A stretch of 64,000 bases of DNA from CAYRYU01 sp964428355 (GTDB lineage: Bacteria; Muiribacteriota; Ozemobacteria; Ozemobacterales; Ozemobacteraceae): assembly GCA_964428355.1 (NCBI GenBank), contig CAYRYU010000027.1, positions 1 through 64,000 on the forward strand, written 5' to 3'. The notes under the pieces were generated by a model. It saw only the letters and a program-made list of their open reading frames with translations, did not search any database and was not told the DNA's origin. Shown here one piece after another: positions 8,404 to 17,330 of the stretch. Numbering within the stretch: position 1 is the stretch's first letter; each line of letters starts with the position of its first letter. The translations under genes and the position numbers were made by a program.

Positions 8404-10047
8404 ATGAGAAGAATAGGCCTGGCATTACTGTTGGTATGGCTGGCCGGTTCTCCCGTGGCGGCTTTGAAGCTCGATACGCTGCCGAACTTCCAGGATGCGG
8501 GGATGAAGCTTTACGTCCGTGGAACCCAGAAGATCCAGGAGAAGGACTACGTCGGGGCCGTGGATGACCTCCGACAGGCGGTCCGGGCGCGTCCCGACCT
8601 CGCCGAGGCTTTCCAGAACCTCGGCTATGCCTTCGAACGGACGGGGAACCTCAAAGACGCGGCCCGCGCCTACGAGCGGGCCCTTACCCTCAATCCGAAC
8701 TACGCCGCGGCCCTCAACAACCTAGGTTACCTTCTTGCCACCACCGAGACCGACAAGACTCGTTCGGTGCAACTCTGCCAACGCGCGGTCGAGCTGGAAC
8801 CCGACTCGGCGTCGTTCCGCGACTCGCTGGGCTGGGCCTGTTACAAGGCCGGTCGCCAGGACGACGCGATCATGCACTTCAAGGCGGCATTGAAGATCGA
8901 TCCGGTTTTTTTCAAATCCCATTTCAACCTTGGGATGTGCTACTTCCAGACCAAGAACCTGGCGGAAGCCGCGCGGGAATTCACCGAGACGATCAAGTGC
9001 AACCCCGGCTATCTGAAGGCCTACATTCCCCTTGCCGTCTGCTATGAAATGAGCCAGCAGAACGGGAAGGCTGCTTATGTGTACCAACAGGCGCTAACGA
9101 AGGCTCCGGAAGGGTCCAATGTCCGTCGGCATATCGAAAAGTGCCTCAAGAAGCTGAACAGCGACAGCAAAAGCTACTACTTCGCGAACGTCAAACAGAT
9201 GCAGGGAAGTTCCCGCCTGACCGAGTTCATGAAGCAGAAACAGCTTTCCGGGCGGATCTCGGGCTCCACCTCCAGGGGCGGTGACCAGTTCGAGACTTCC
9301 GGGACATTCACTCCCGTGAGCGTTTCCCCAGCACTTTCTCAGGCAAGGGAGCCCTCGCCCACGGTTTCCCCCACCTCGTTCGGATCAACCGTTGGGCGGC
9401 CGATAACGGGAAACGAAACCCTGACCCCGGCGCCGTCCTTCCGAAGCCCGGCAGCGATTTCAACTGTCCGGTCCGACAGTGACCTGAGTGTCGAGGAGGA
9501 AAGACAGCTCGAGAAGAAATACGCCCTTTGCCAGTCCTACCTCGATCGGGGCCTCGTCAATGAGGCCGCAAACGAACTGGAGCGAATCGTTTCCCAATCG
9601 GGAATGAACTCCACAGTTGGACGGCAGGCTCGAAGCCTTCTTCTGAAAGCCAGGAAGGCGATGGAGGAGAGGACCCGCGAGTCCGCCCAGACCCACCATG
9701 TGATGGGAAAGGACTTCTTCCGGGCGGGAAAGTTCGACATGGCTGAGAACGAGTTCCTCAAGGCACTCGACATGGATCCGGAAAACGCGGAAGTCTTCAA
9801 GGATCTGGCCCTGCTTCATTACAACCAGGGCCGGTTGAAGGAAGCCTACGAGGAGAGCAAGAAGGCGATCGCGCTCGACCGCGGGCTGAAGGAAGCATAC
9901 GTGGTCCTTGGCTCGCTCTATTCGAAAAAAGGACGGGTCGAGGAAGCGGTCCGGACCCTTCGGAAAGTCCGGGAGGTCTCCCGCCGCCGGGATGCAGTTG
10001 ACGACCTCGCAGAACGGATGATTGCCGGCCTGTCCTCGGGCTCCTGA
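8404..10047 (+). CDS. Secreted TPR-repeat protein
   Basis: A 547-residue protein with a signal peptide (MRRIGLALLLVWLAGSPVAA). The start at 8404 has the ribosome-binding site AGGAGG 9 bases upstream. Five or so TPR units occupy about 20-240 (repeated A..NLGYA and A..YERAL patterns), followed by a Ser/Thr/Pro-rich linker (about 265-350) and a second TPR block at about 410-530. It probably acts as a periplasmic or outer-membrane scaffold; no enzymatic domain is visible. The next gene starts one base after its stop, so it leads an operon with pgeF and pdxJ. The link to those housekeeping genes may be positional only. Confidence 0.85.
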   Translation: MRRIGLALLLVWLAGSPVAALKLDTLPNFQDAGMKLYVRGTQKIQEKDYVGAVDDLRQAVRARPDLAEAFQNLGYAFERTGNLKDAARAYERALTLNPNYAAALNNLGYLLATTETDKTRSVQLCQRAVELEPDSASFRDSLGWACYKAGRQDDAIMHFKAALKIDPVFFKSHFNLGMCYFQTKNLAEAAREFTETIKCNPGYLKAYIPLAVCYEMSQQNGKAAYVYQQALTKAPEGSNVRRHIEKCLKKLNSDSKSYYFANVKQMQGSSRLTEFMKQKQLSGRISGSTSRGGDQFETSGTFTPVSVSPALSQAREPSPTVSPTSFGSTVGRPITGNETLTPAPSFRSPAAISTVRSDSDLSVEEERQLEKKYALCQSYLDRGLVNEAANELERIVSQSGMNSTVGRQARSLLLKARKAMEERTRESAQTHHVMGKDFFRAGKFDMAENEFLKALDMDPENAEVFKDLALLHYNQGRLKEAYEESKKAIALDRGLKEAYVVLGSLYSKKGRVEEAVRTLRKVREVSRRRDAVDDLAERMIAGLSSGS

Positions 10048-10048
10048 A

Positions 10049-10780
10049 ATGCACCTCATCTCCGAGGAAGGCATCTTTGGCGGATTTTCCGGACGTTCGG
10101 ACGGCGATCTCGGCCTGCTCCATCGTGACTCCGAAGAAGGGCGGAAGCTTTGGGTCTCACACCCCGAGGTCATCCGGAACGGTCTTTCGGAGCCGAGGTA
10201 TGTCAACCAGGTTCACGGAAACTCGGTCATTGAAGTCGGGGATAACTCGGCCATCGGATGTCAGGGAGACGGAGACGCCCTTTTCACCGAAAGGACGGGC
10301 ACTCCCCTGGGGGTCTTTACCGCAGACTGCCTTCCAATGCTGATCTGGACCGGATCATTCGTGGCCGCCGTTCACGCCGGGTGGAAGGGAACCCTGGCCG
10401 ATATCGCGGGCGAGACAGTTGACCGGCTCGTGCGGCGATTCCATTCGGACCCAGGAACCTTCAACGTGGCCATGGGACCCTGCATCGGTCCCTGCTGCCT
10501 CGAAATGGGTGAGGAGGTTCCGGAGCTTTTCTCCCGCGCCGGCCGTTGGAATCTGGCCGCATTTTCCCGCGGAAGGAAATGGCACCTCGACCTGAGGGGG
10601 CTCAACACGATCCAATGCCTCCGCAGGGGTGTCTCGCCTGACCGGATCAGGCATTTCAACGAATGCACCTTCTGCCTTCCGGAAGAGTATTTCAGCTACA
10701 GGCAACTCAAAGGTCGCAAGGGAAGCATGTTTTCCTTCATCGTAAGGATGGAGGTTCATCACAGCTCAGGGGGACGATAG
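10049..10780 (+). CDS. pgeF: PgeF/YfiH-type multicopper-like protein (peptidoglycan editing factor, purine nucleoside-active family)
   Basis: A 243-residue cytoplasmic protein of the DUF152/CNF1-YfiH fold. Members edit misincorporated serine from muropeptide precursors or act on purine nucleosides. The metal-binding residues are the His in VNQVHG, the Cys in TADCLPML and the His in AVHAGWKG. Conserved GPCIGPCCLEMGEEV and the C-terminal CTFCLPEEYFSYR motif are intact. The ATG at 10049, one base after the TPR stop, is preferred over an upstream TTG inside that gene because the family starts here. It is tightly packed with pdxJ, two bases downstream. Confidence 0.9.
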   Translation: MHLISEEGIFGGFSGRSDGDLGLLHRDSEEGRKLWVSHPEVIRNGLSEPRYVNQVHGNSVIEVGDNSAIGCQGDGDALFTERTGTPLGVFTADCLPMLIWTGSFVAAVHAGWKGTLADIAGETVDRLVRRFHSDPGTFNVAMGPCIGPCCLEMGEEVPELFSRAGRWNLAAFSRGRKWHLDLRGLNTIQCLRRGVSPDRIRHFNECTFCLPEEYFSYRQLKGRKGSMFSFIVRMEVHHSSGGR

Positions 10781-10782
10781 AA

Positions 10783-11508
10783 ATGGTGAAACTGGGAGTC
10801 AACATCGATCACGTTGCCACTATCCGCCAGGCCAGAGGCGGATGTGAACCCGATCCGGTCGCTGCCGCGGCAATCTGCGAGATGGCGGGCGCGGACGGAA
10901 TCACCATCCACCTCAGGGAGGACCGCAGACACATCCAGGACCGCGATGCCACGATCCTTCGGCAGACTGTCAGGACCCGGCTCAACCTCGAGATGGCCTG
11001 TTCCCGCGAGATCGTCGAGTTTGCAGCCGACCTTCGGCCGGACATGGCTACACTGGTTCCGGAAAAGAGGCAGGAAGTCACCACCGAAGGCGGGCTCGAC
11101 GTCGTTTCCCAGGGGAAAACCGTCGCTGCCGCGATCGGGCGGCTCCGGCGGGCGGGAATCGTGGTGAGTCTCTTCATCGATCCGGAAAAGAAGCAGGTGG
11201 AGACCTCCCGGGATCTGGGCGCGCAGTTCATAGAGTTCCATACCGGGCGTTACGCGGATGCCGAGACCGAAGATGCAAGGGAAGCTGAGCGGAACAAGCT
11301 TTTCAGGATGGCCGAACTCGCGCGTCGGATCGGCTTGAGGGTCAATGCCGGTCACGGTCTCACATATTGGAACGTCGGCGCTATCGTTGGAATGGCCGGC
11401 CTCGAGGAGTTCAACATCGGCCACAGCATCGTTTCCAGGGCAGTCTTGCTCGGCCTCGACCGGGCGGTCCGGGACATGAAAGCCGCCATCAGGGAAGCCG
11501 AAGGGTGA
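10783..11508 (+). CDS. pdxJ: Pyridoxine 5'-phosphate synthase PdxJ
   Basis: A 241-residue TIM-barrel enzyme that condenses 1-deoxy-D-xylulose 5-phosphate with 3-amino-2-oxopropyl phosphate, the ring-closing step of DXP-dependent vitamin B6 synthesis. Strongly conserved segments run throughout: GVNIDHVATIRQARGG at the N-terminus, HLREDRRHIQDRD, VPEKRQEVTTEGGLDV and the phosphate-binding end NIGHSIVSRAV. The ATG at 10783 follows AGGGGGA. Length and motifs match the family, with no sign of damage. Its presence implies the DXP-dependent rather than the PdxS/PdxT route; pdxA and others are not in the window. Confidence 0.97.
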   Translation: MVKLGVNIDHVATIRQARGGCEPDPVAAAAICEMAGADGITIHLREDRRHIQDRDATILRQTVRTRLNLEMACSREIVEFAADLRPDMATLVPEKRQEVTTEGGLDVVSQGKTVAAAIGRLRRAGIVVSLFIDPEKKQVETSRDLGAQFIEFHTGRYADAETEDAREAERNKLFRMAELARRIGLRVNAGHGLTYWNVGAIVGMAGLEEFNIGHSIVSRAVLLGLDRAVRDMKAAIREAEG

Positions 11509-11634
11509 AGCCTCAACTTGGTCGATTCCGATATTTGATTTCGATATTCCATTCCAAATATTCAGCATTTTCCCGTTTCTGACGATTATAGATAGGAAGA
11601 TTCAGGCATCGTGTTCCAAAAAGGAGAACCGTGT

Positions 11635-13602
11635 ATGGTGAAACAGGTTGCGCCGGCCTCGAGGATGCGGACGTATCTGGGCGGGGTCATTCTACTGATG
11701 ATGTTCACCCTTTTCGGGTGTACCACCGGCGTCAAGAAGGATTCGGGCCTGACCGACTTTGAGGCTCCCACCATCCCTCTCAACGTCGTCGGTATCGGCA
11801 AGGAAAAGGCGATCTATCTGACTTGGAAATCCAACACCGAAGCGGACCTGGTGGGCTACAAGGTCTACCGGTCCAACAACTCGGGCGGACCGTTCACGCA
11901 GATAACAACCGTTTCCGTTATGGCCGCCCCTAACTATTTCGATGACGACAACCAGAACGGGCTGGTCAACGACCAGTACTACTACTACAAGGTTTCCGCT
12001 TTCGATACGCAGGGGAAGGAATCGGATCTCTCCAGGACGAACGCGATCCAGGCCCGGGCTGGTCTTCCCCAGGAAGAACGCCCGCCCAGGGTCGTCAACA
12101 TCAAGGTCCGTTCCTCCACGGAGGCGGTCTACGTGGCCTGGGACAAAGTGACGGGGGTCAAGATCAAGGGTTACAACATCTATCGTGGTCTTTCAACAAG
12201 TGCGGGCGGAGTGACCTGGATCTCCTCCGTCCCCCAGGATACCCCGGGGTATGTCGATACTTCGATCTCGAAGACTTCGGCAGAACAGTACACCTACATC
12301 ATCCGCTCCTTCAACGAGATGTATACCGAAAGCGAAAACTCCGATCCGGTCCAGGCGACCCTTCGGTCTGGTGACGACACCATCCCCAAGATTCCCTACG
12401 ATGTCGCGGTGAGCAACGACACCGACCCGGTCATCTCCTGGCACAAACCGATGCAGAACGAAGACGGATCCAACATCTTCGACGGGGACAACCCGACCCT
12501 TGATCTGGATGCGTACCTGATCTTCAGGGCAAACACCAACGACCGCCTGTTCTCGCTGATCGGCATCGTCGAGGACAACGGAACCGCGAACCTGACCCAA
12601 TCGTTCAAAGACGTGAACGGAACCTCATACAACCTCTATGCGGTCCGGGCACTCGACGACAACGGCATGGTCAGCAAGATGAGTTCCATAACCACCCAAT
12701 CCTCCGACGCGGACATTCCGGAGGTTCCGACCACCCTGAAGGCCTGGTCTTCCACCTCGACCGAGTCCGGGATCAAGCTGGCGTGGAACGCCTGCAAGAA
12801 CGCAGTCAGCTACAACATCTACTTCTCGACCATCGCCGATGCGGGCTACACGAAGTTCCTCCAGGGGCAGTCCCAATGGACGGAAACCACACCCTACGTG
12901 GTCAACACCTATCCCTCAAATTTCCAGCAGAAGCCCGAGAAGAAGGGACACAGGCTCGAATACGGCGTCCCCTACTTTTTCAAGGTCTCCTCGGTGAGCG
13001 CTTCCGGAAAGGAAAGCGACCTGAGCAGCTACGCAAAGGCTTATCCCGGCGGCTACTGGGTCGGCATCCTCGAGGGCGAGAACCCGAACTGGACCTTCAC
13101 GAACCGGAACACGACCACGGGCTCAATCGCCGGGGCCTACCTGAAGTTCAACTCCCTGGACTATCCCATGATCGATTACTACTCCGGTGCGGGAACCGCG
13201 CTTCTCGTTGCGGATACCGTCGGAGCGGTAGGAACGGGCGATGTCTACGAGTTCGGAACCTCGAGCATCCTTTCAAACGAGTACTTCGATCTTCCAAATC
13301 CCACGACGTCGGGAAGTTACCGGTTCAATGTCTATGCCTACTATTACCCGCACACAACCGGTGGGAACTGGCGGGTCCGGGTCATGGAAAACGGCACCGT
13401 CTTCAATGGCACCGCCCTGATAGAAAAGGACATCACTGGATACAGCGCAACCAACAAGGGACGGACCGAGATGGCTCTGGGGCAGATCATAATCAACACC
13501 GGAGTCGCCGGAGTCGATATCGATATCACCGCGATCAGCGCGGGCGCCGGAGGCGGCGCGAATCTCTTCCTGGACGCCATCGTTTTCGTCTGGGTTCAGT
13601 AA
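11635..13602 (+). CDS. Fibronectin type III repeat lipoprotein
   Basis: A 655-residue exported lipoprotein: the signal peptide ends in FTLFGC. At least four FnIII-like domains follow (about 45-130, 145-240, 255-345 and 365-465), each with the Trp and Tyr pattern of the fold (LTWKSN, YYYKVSAFD, VAWDKV, FFKVSSVSASGKESDLS). A C-terminal beta-rich domain (about 470-655) resembles a carbohydrate-binding or golvesin-like module. The start at 11635 sits 5 bases after AAGGAGAACC; an upstream GTG in frame at 11611 is disfavoured. The 126-bp AT-rich gap upstream may hold its promoter but no clear hexamer pair was found. A strong terminator follows. It is likely a surface protein for adhesion or matrix binding. 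Confidence 0.85.
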   Translation: MVKQVAPASRMRTYLGGVILLMMFTLFGCTTGVKKDSGLTDFEAPTIPLNVVGIGKEKAIYLTWKSNTEADLVGYKVYRSNNSGGPFTQITTVSVMAAPNYFDDDNQNGLVNDQYYYYKVSAFDTQGKESDLSRTNAIQARAGLPQEERPPRVVNIKVRSSTEAVYVAWDKVTGVKIKGYNIYRGLSTSAGGVTWISSVPQDTPGYVDTSISKTSAEQYTYIIRSFNEMYTESENSDPVQATLRSGDDTIPKIPYDVAVSNDTDPVISWHKPMQNEDGSNIFDGDNPTLDLDAYLIFRANTNDRLFSLIGIVEDNGTANLTQSFKDVNGTSYNLYAVRALDDNGMVSKMSSITTQSSDADIPEVPTTLKAWSSTSTESGIKLAWNACKNAVSYNIYFSTIADAGYTKFLQGQSQWTETTPYVVNTYPSNFQQKPEKKGHRLEYGVPYFFKVSSVSASGKESDLSSYAKAYPGGYWVGILEGENPNWTFTNRNTTTGSIAGAYLKFNSLDYPMIDYYSGAGTALLVADTVGAVGTGDVYEFGTSSILSNEYFDLPNPTTSGSYRFNVYAYYYPHTTGGNWRVRVMENGTVFNGTALIEKDITGYSATNKGRTEMALGQIIINTGVAGVDIDITAISAGAGGGANLFLDAIVFVWVQ

Positions 13603-13620
13603 ACCAGCAAAGCTCCAACA

Positions 13621-13648
13621 CCCCCGGAACATTTCCGGGGGTTTTTTT
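13621..13648 (+). terminator. Rho-independent terminator after the FnIII lipoprotein
   Basis: A perfect 9-bp stem (CCCCCGGAA / TTCCGGGGG) with a 3-base loop is followed by seven T residues (13642-13648), 18 bases after the stop codon. Confidence 0.95.
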
Positions 13649-13697
13649 CCGTCCGGAAACAGAAAGTTTTTGTCGAGATCCGTTCCCCGACCGGCGG

Positions 13698-13817
13698 GTG
13701 TCCTCAAGGGCTGCGCCATCCTGGCTTTTCGGCCACATTCGCCCCATCCTGGGGCTCGTGTCCTCGAGGGCTGCGCCATCCTGGCTTTTCGGCCACATTC
13801 GCCCCATCCTGGGGCTC
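13698..13817. repeat. Two tandem copies of a 60-bp repeat
   Basis: Copy 1 (13698-13757) and copy 2 (13758-13817) differ at one base (position 10 of the unit, A or G), and a third copy begins with GTG at 13818 before diverging. Each unit contains small hairpins, GCC-ATCCT-GGC and GCCCC-ATCCT-GGGGC. It lies in the 290-bp gap between a terminator and a consensus-like promoter, so it is not coding here. The near identity points to recent duplication or to a dispersed element. Confidence 0.9.
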
Positions 13818-13828
13818 GTGCCGGTTCG

Positions 13829-13857
13829 TTGCAATTGGGGATACCGGGTGCTATAAT
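13829..13857 (+). promoter_or_regulatory. Sigma70-type promoter for the PPIase gene
   Basis: TTGCAA (13829-13834), a 17-base spacer and a perfect TATAAT (13852-13857). Transcription would start near 13864, giving a leader of about 29 bases to the ATG at 13893. It directly follows the 60-bp repeats. Confidence 0.85.
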
Positions 13858-13892
13858 CTCTCCGCCCTTTCAATCTACTACTGGAGGAAACA

Positions 13893-15575
13893 ATGTTTCA
13901 GCGCAGTCGGCGCGGAAGCGCCTTCTTTCTATTTCTGGCCGTTTTCAGCCTCAATTTTTTCTTTTTCCCGGGGTTTGCCGAGGACAAACCTGTCACGGAC
14001 AAGGGGGCGGCGTCTTCCGACGAAGTCCTCGTGACCGTTGGGGAAAAGAAGATTCTCCGGTCGGAGTTCGACAAGGAGTTCGGGAAGTTCCGTGAAAACG
14101 CGAACCCGAATGTCAAAGCCCAATTCGACACTCCCGAAGGAAAGAAGCAGTTCCTGGAGCAGATGGTCGATGTTTCCCTGCTCGAGCAGCAGGCCGCCAA
14201 GGATGGGCTCGCGGAAAAGCCCGAGAACAAAAAGTCCGTCGACGAGATGACCATCGGCATGCTGTCAGGGGCTTACATCCAGGGCATTCTGGAAAAGATC
14301 ACCTGCGACGACAAGGATATCGAAAAGTTCTACGAAGCCAACAAAACCCAGTTCACGACTCCCGAAAAGTATCACCTTCACCAGATCACTTTCGAGAAGG
14401 AAGAGGATGCCGCAAAGGCCCGCAAGGATATCGAGGGCGGGAAGTCCTTCCAGGAAATCGCGAAGGCCTCCTCCACCGATAACTTCAAGAGCAGCGGCGG
14501 TGACCGCGGATTCATCCCCGGAACCGAGATTTCCCCGGAGGTTGCCGGGGTCGTTGCGGACCTGAAGGAAAACCAGATTTCCGCTCCCATCAAGAGCGGG
14601 GAAGGGAAATTCCTGGTGGTCAAATACTCCGAAAAGCAGGCCGGAACCCTCAAACCTCTTGCGGACGTTTCCGCCCAGATCAAAAGGGAACTTGGAGAGG
14701 AACGCCAGAAGGACGAGTACAAGAAGCGGATGGGAGAACTGGAGAAGGAGTTCGGCCTGAAGATGGAAAAATTCGATCTCCAGGTGCTTACCAAGCCGGA
14801 ATTCAGTCCTGCGGATCTCGAACAGGCGATCTGCGCGATCGGAACCGAAACCATCAAGCTTGCAGCCCTCCTGCCCGAACTGGAGCGCATACCAGCCATC
14901 ATCCGCCCCATGGTTCTCCAGGGCGAGGGACTGAACGATTTCCTCAACCAGTTTTGTCACCGGGAACTGGTCAAACGTTATGTCCAGAAAAATTTCCAGG
15001 AAGTTTCCAAGCAGTTTCCGGATGCTATCAATGAGGCAAAGCGCCGGGTCTCCATCCGTGTCCTTCTCGACGAGAATGTCGGGAAGAAGGTGGAGGTTTC
15101 CGACGCCGAGCTCCAGGAATTCTATACGAAGAACCTTCCCCAGTTCTCCAGGCCTGCGCAGGTGCGTGCAAGCCACATCCTCGTGAAGGAAGAGGCCAAG
15201 GCGAAAGAGCTTCTGGAGAAAATCACCTCAAAGAAAGCCACCTTCGAGGACCTCGCGAAATCGGATTCAACCTGTCCCTCCGGAAAGAAGGGCGGAGATC
15301 TCGGCTTCTTCGAGAAAGGGGCCATGGTGCCCGAGTTCGACGAGGTTGCCCAGGCTGCGGAACTGGGAAAGATCATGGGGCCGGTCAAAACCCAGTTCGG
15401 GTTCCACCTGATCCGGGTCGATGAGCGCCGCGCCTCAGGGACCGTCCCCCTGGAAGACGTTAAGGACAAGATCCGCCAGCAGCTTCTTCCCGACAAGCAC
15501 AAGGCGGCTTTCGAGAAATACCTCGGAGACCTCAAGAAGGTCTTCCCGGTCAAGGAAACCGAAGCAAAGCTGTAG
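13893..15575 (+). CDS. Periplasmic peptidyl-prolyl isomerase with two parvulin domains (SurA/PpiD-like)
   Basis: A 560-residue exported folding factor that probably helps outer-membrane or secreted proteins mature. A signal peptide (about 1-29) is followed by a SurA_N-like helical domain (about 40-130), a first parvulin domain (about 160-255, YHLHQITF to FLVVKYSE), a helical linker and a second parvulin domain (about 424-520, RASHILVKEE, GGDLGFFEKG, FGFHLIRV). The second domain keeps the usual parvulin motifs; the first is more divergent and may only bind substrate. The start has GGAGG 6 bases upstream. It is the first gene after the strong promoter and may be co-transcribed with RNase Y. Confidence 0.9.
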   Translation: MFQRSRRGSAFFLFLAVFSLNFFFFPGFAEDKPVTDKGAASSDEVLVTVGEKKILRSEFDKEFGKFRENANPNVKAQFDTPEGKKQFLEQMVDVSLLEQQAAKDGLAEKPENKKSVDEMTIGMLSGAYIQGILEKITCDDKDIEKFYEANKTQFTTPEKYHLHQITFEKEEDAAKARKDIEGGKSFQEIAKASSTDNFKSSGGDRGFIPGTEISPEVAGVVADLKENQISAPIKSGEGKFLVVKYSEKQAGTLKPLADVSAQIKRELGEERQKDEYKKRMGELEKEFGLKMEKFDLQVLTKPEFSPADLEQAICAIGTETIKLAALLPELERIPAIIRPMVLQGEGLNDFLNQFCHRELVKRYVQKNFQEVSKQFPDAINEAKRRVSIRVLLDENVGKKVEVSDAELQEFYTKNLPQFSRPAQVRASHILVKEEAKAKELLEKITSKKATFEDLAKSDSTCPSGKKGGDLGFFEKGAMVPEFDEVAQAAELGKIMGPVKTQFGFHLIRVDERRASGTVPLEDVKDKIRQQLLPDKHKAAFEKYLGDLKKVFPVKETEAKL

Positions 15576-15597
15576 GAATGTCTTTGAGAGACCTGCG

Positions 15598-15616
15598 GGC
15601 CCGCGTGGAGCGGGCC
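15598..15616 (+). promoter_or_regulatory. GC-only hairpin in the leader of the RNase Y gene
   Basis: GGCCCGC and GCGGGCC form a 7-bp perfect stem with a 5-base loop, 22 bases after the PPIase stop. Only a short GTTT follows, so it is more likely a weak attenuator or mRNA stabiliser than a full terminator. Confidence 0.45.
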
Positions 15617-15655
15617 GTTTCCACAAAAAATCCAGGAGGTAATGCACGACCAGCC

Positions 15656-17203
15656 ATGGAGTGGTTAATCTACATCATCATATTGGCAGTGGGCGGCATT
15701 GTCGGATATCTGGCCAACCTCTTCCTTCGCAAGCAACAGGACCTCGAGACGCTTGCCACGGCGGAAAAACAGCGACAGACGATCATCGACGATGCCAAGG
15801 TCCAGGCCCAGAAGGAACTTGAACAGGCCCAGAAACGGGCCAGAGAGATCAAGGAAAAGGAACTCGTTCTTCGCAAGAACACCGAAAAGGAGGCGAAGAA
15901 GCGAAAGCACGAGCTCGACAAGCTCGAAGCCCAGCTCCTGACCAAGGTCGAGAAAGTCGACGCAAAGGCGGACTCCCTCGAGAAGAAGACCGAAAGCCTC
16001 AAGGGGAAGGAAGCCGAGATCGACAAAAGGCGCGAGGACGTCGAGAAGATCGTCGAATCCCAACGCCGCGAACTGGAGCGGATCGCCGGACTCAGCCCGG
16101 AGCAGGCCAAGGAACAGCTGCTCAAGAAGGTCGAGGAGGAGATCCAGTATGACATCGCCAAGCGGATAAAAGATGCCGAAGGGCGCGTCAAGGAAACCGC
16201 CGACAAGAAGGCCCGGGAAATCCTCGCTTCCTCGATCCAGCGCTGCGCGACCGACCATTCGATCGATCCCATCGTCACCGTGGTCGAACTTCCCAGCGAG
16301 GAGATGAAGGGGCGGATCATCGGCCGTGAAGGCCGGAACATCCGCACTTTCGAGAACCTCACCGGTGTCGACGTGATCATCGACGACACGCCGGAGGCCG
16401 TCGTGCTTTCGGGATTCGATCCGATCAAGCGCGAGATCGCACGGGTAACCCTCGAGATGCTGACCCTCGACGGCCGGATCCACCCCGCGAAGATCGAGGA
16501 GATGTACGAGAAGTCCAAGAAGGAGGTCCATCTCCGGATCAAGGAAGCGGGGGAACAGGCGATGCTCGCGCTCGGGATCCAGAGCATCCATGCCGAACTG
16601 GTCGAGATCGTCGGAAAGCTCAACTTCCGGACTTCGTACGGCCAGAACGTCCTCCAGCACTCGATCGAGGTTGCCAACCTCGCCAGCAATCTCGCCGCCG
16701 AGATCGGCGGGAACATCCAGCTCGCGAAAAGGGCCGGACTGCTTCACGACATCGGAAAGGTGATCGAAAGCGACGAAGGCAACCATGCTTCCCTCGGTGC
16801 CGATTACGCCCGCAAGTTCCAGGAAACCCCGAAAGTGGTCAACGCCATCGGCGCCCACCACGAGGATCTTCCCTTCGAGACTCCTGAGGCCGTTCTCATC
16901 GCTGCTGCCGATGCGATCTCCGCTTCGAGGCGCGGCGCCCGCAGGGAATCGCTCGAGGCCTACATCAAGAGGCTGGAGGATCTGGAAAAGATCGCCAAGG
17001 GCTTCGGGGGAGTGTCATCTGCATATGCCATCCAGGCGGGGCGCGAGATCCGGGTCCTGGTGAAGCCCGAAGAGGTCGACGACGTCATGACCGCGAAGCT
17101 CTGCAAGGATATCGTCCAGAAGATCGAAACGGACATGGAATACCCCGGCCAGGTCAAGGTGGTTCTGATCAGGGAAACCCGAAGCGTCGAGGTCGCCCAC
17201 TGA
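15656..17203 (+). CDS. rny: Ribonuclease Y
   Basis: A 515-residue membrane-anchored endoribonuclease that initiates mRNA decay. One N-terminal membrane helix (about 3-22, EWLIYIIILAVGGIVGY) is followed by a long charged coiled coil (about 30-200), a KH RNA-binding domain (about 208-270 with GRIIGREGRNIR) and an HD domain (LLHDIGK near 362, GAHHEDL, AADAISASRRGAR). All catalytic His/Asp residues are present. The ATG at 15656 is the family start, but the AGGAGGT ribosome-binding site lies 15 bases upstream, and an out-of-frame ATG at 15642 sits at the better distance. The next gene is ymdB, a classic partner. Confidence 0.97.
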   Translation: MEWLIYIIILAVGGIVGYLANLFLRKQQDLETLATAEKQRQTIIDDAKVQAQKELEQAQKRAREIKEKELVLRKNTEKEAKKRKHELDKLEAQLLTKVEKVDAKADSLEKKTESLKGKEAEIDKRREDVEKIVESQRRELERIAGLSPEQAKEQLLKKVEEEIQYDIAKRIKDAEGRVKETADKKAREILASSIQRCATDHSIDPIVTVVELPSEEMKGRIIGREGRNIRTFENLTGVDVIIDDTPEAVVLSGFDPIKREIARVTLEMLTLDGRIHPAKIEEMYEKSKKEVHLRIKEAGEQAMLALGIQSIHAELVEIVGKLNFRTSYGQNVLQHSIEVANLASNLAAEIGGNIQLAKRAGLLHDIGKVIESDEGNHASLGADYARKFQETPKVVNAIGAHHEDLPFETPEAVLIAAADAISASRRGARRESLEAYIKRLEDLEKIAKGFGGVSSAYAIQAGREIRVLVKPEEVDDVMTAKLCKDIVQKIETDMEYPGQVKVVLIRETRSVEVAH

Positions 17204-17251
17204 CCCTCGCCCCCGATCCGTTGAAGAGCACAAAGGCGGCGGAAAGAATCG

Positions 17252-17280
17252 AGGAGGAAGGCTTGCACCTTCTTCCTCCT
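17252..17280 (+). terminator. Probable terminator between rny and ymdB
   Basis: AGGAGGAAG and CTTCCTCCT form a 9-bp stem with an 11-base loop; an outer CGGCGGAA / TTCCGTCG arm can extend it around a bulge. It is followed by GTCGTTTTGG, a weak T-run. It may reduce rather than abolish read-through. Confidence 0.5.
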
Positions 17281-17330
17281 TTCCGTCGTTTTGGGGCTTT
17301 CCCGGTTTCATCGGATGGGGGAATTCCCAG

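Noticed and set aside
13698..13817. CRISPR array
   Set aside because: Direct repeats are contiguous without spacers, only two units, and no cas gene is near.
12783..13856. Plus-strand frame through the FnIII gene and the 60-bp repeats
   Set aside because: It runs out of frame through a strong coding gene, across a terminator and a repeat, and its product is Arg/Gly-rich without a family.
15665..16861. Long minus-strand frames opposite RNase Y
   Set aside because: Two overlapping frames are both open because of the coiled-coil codon pattern; neither has protein-like features.
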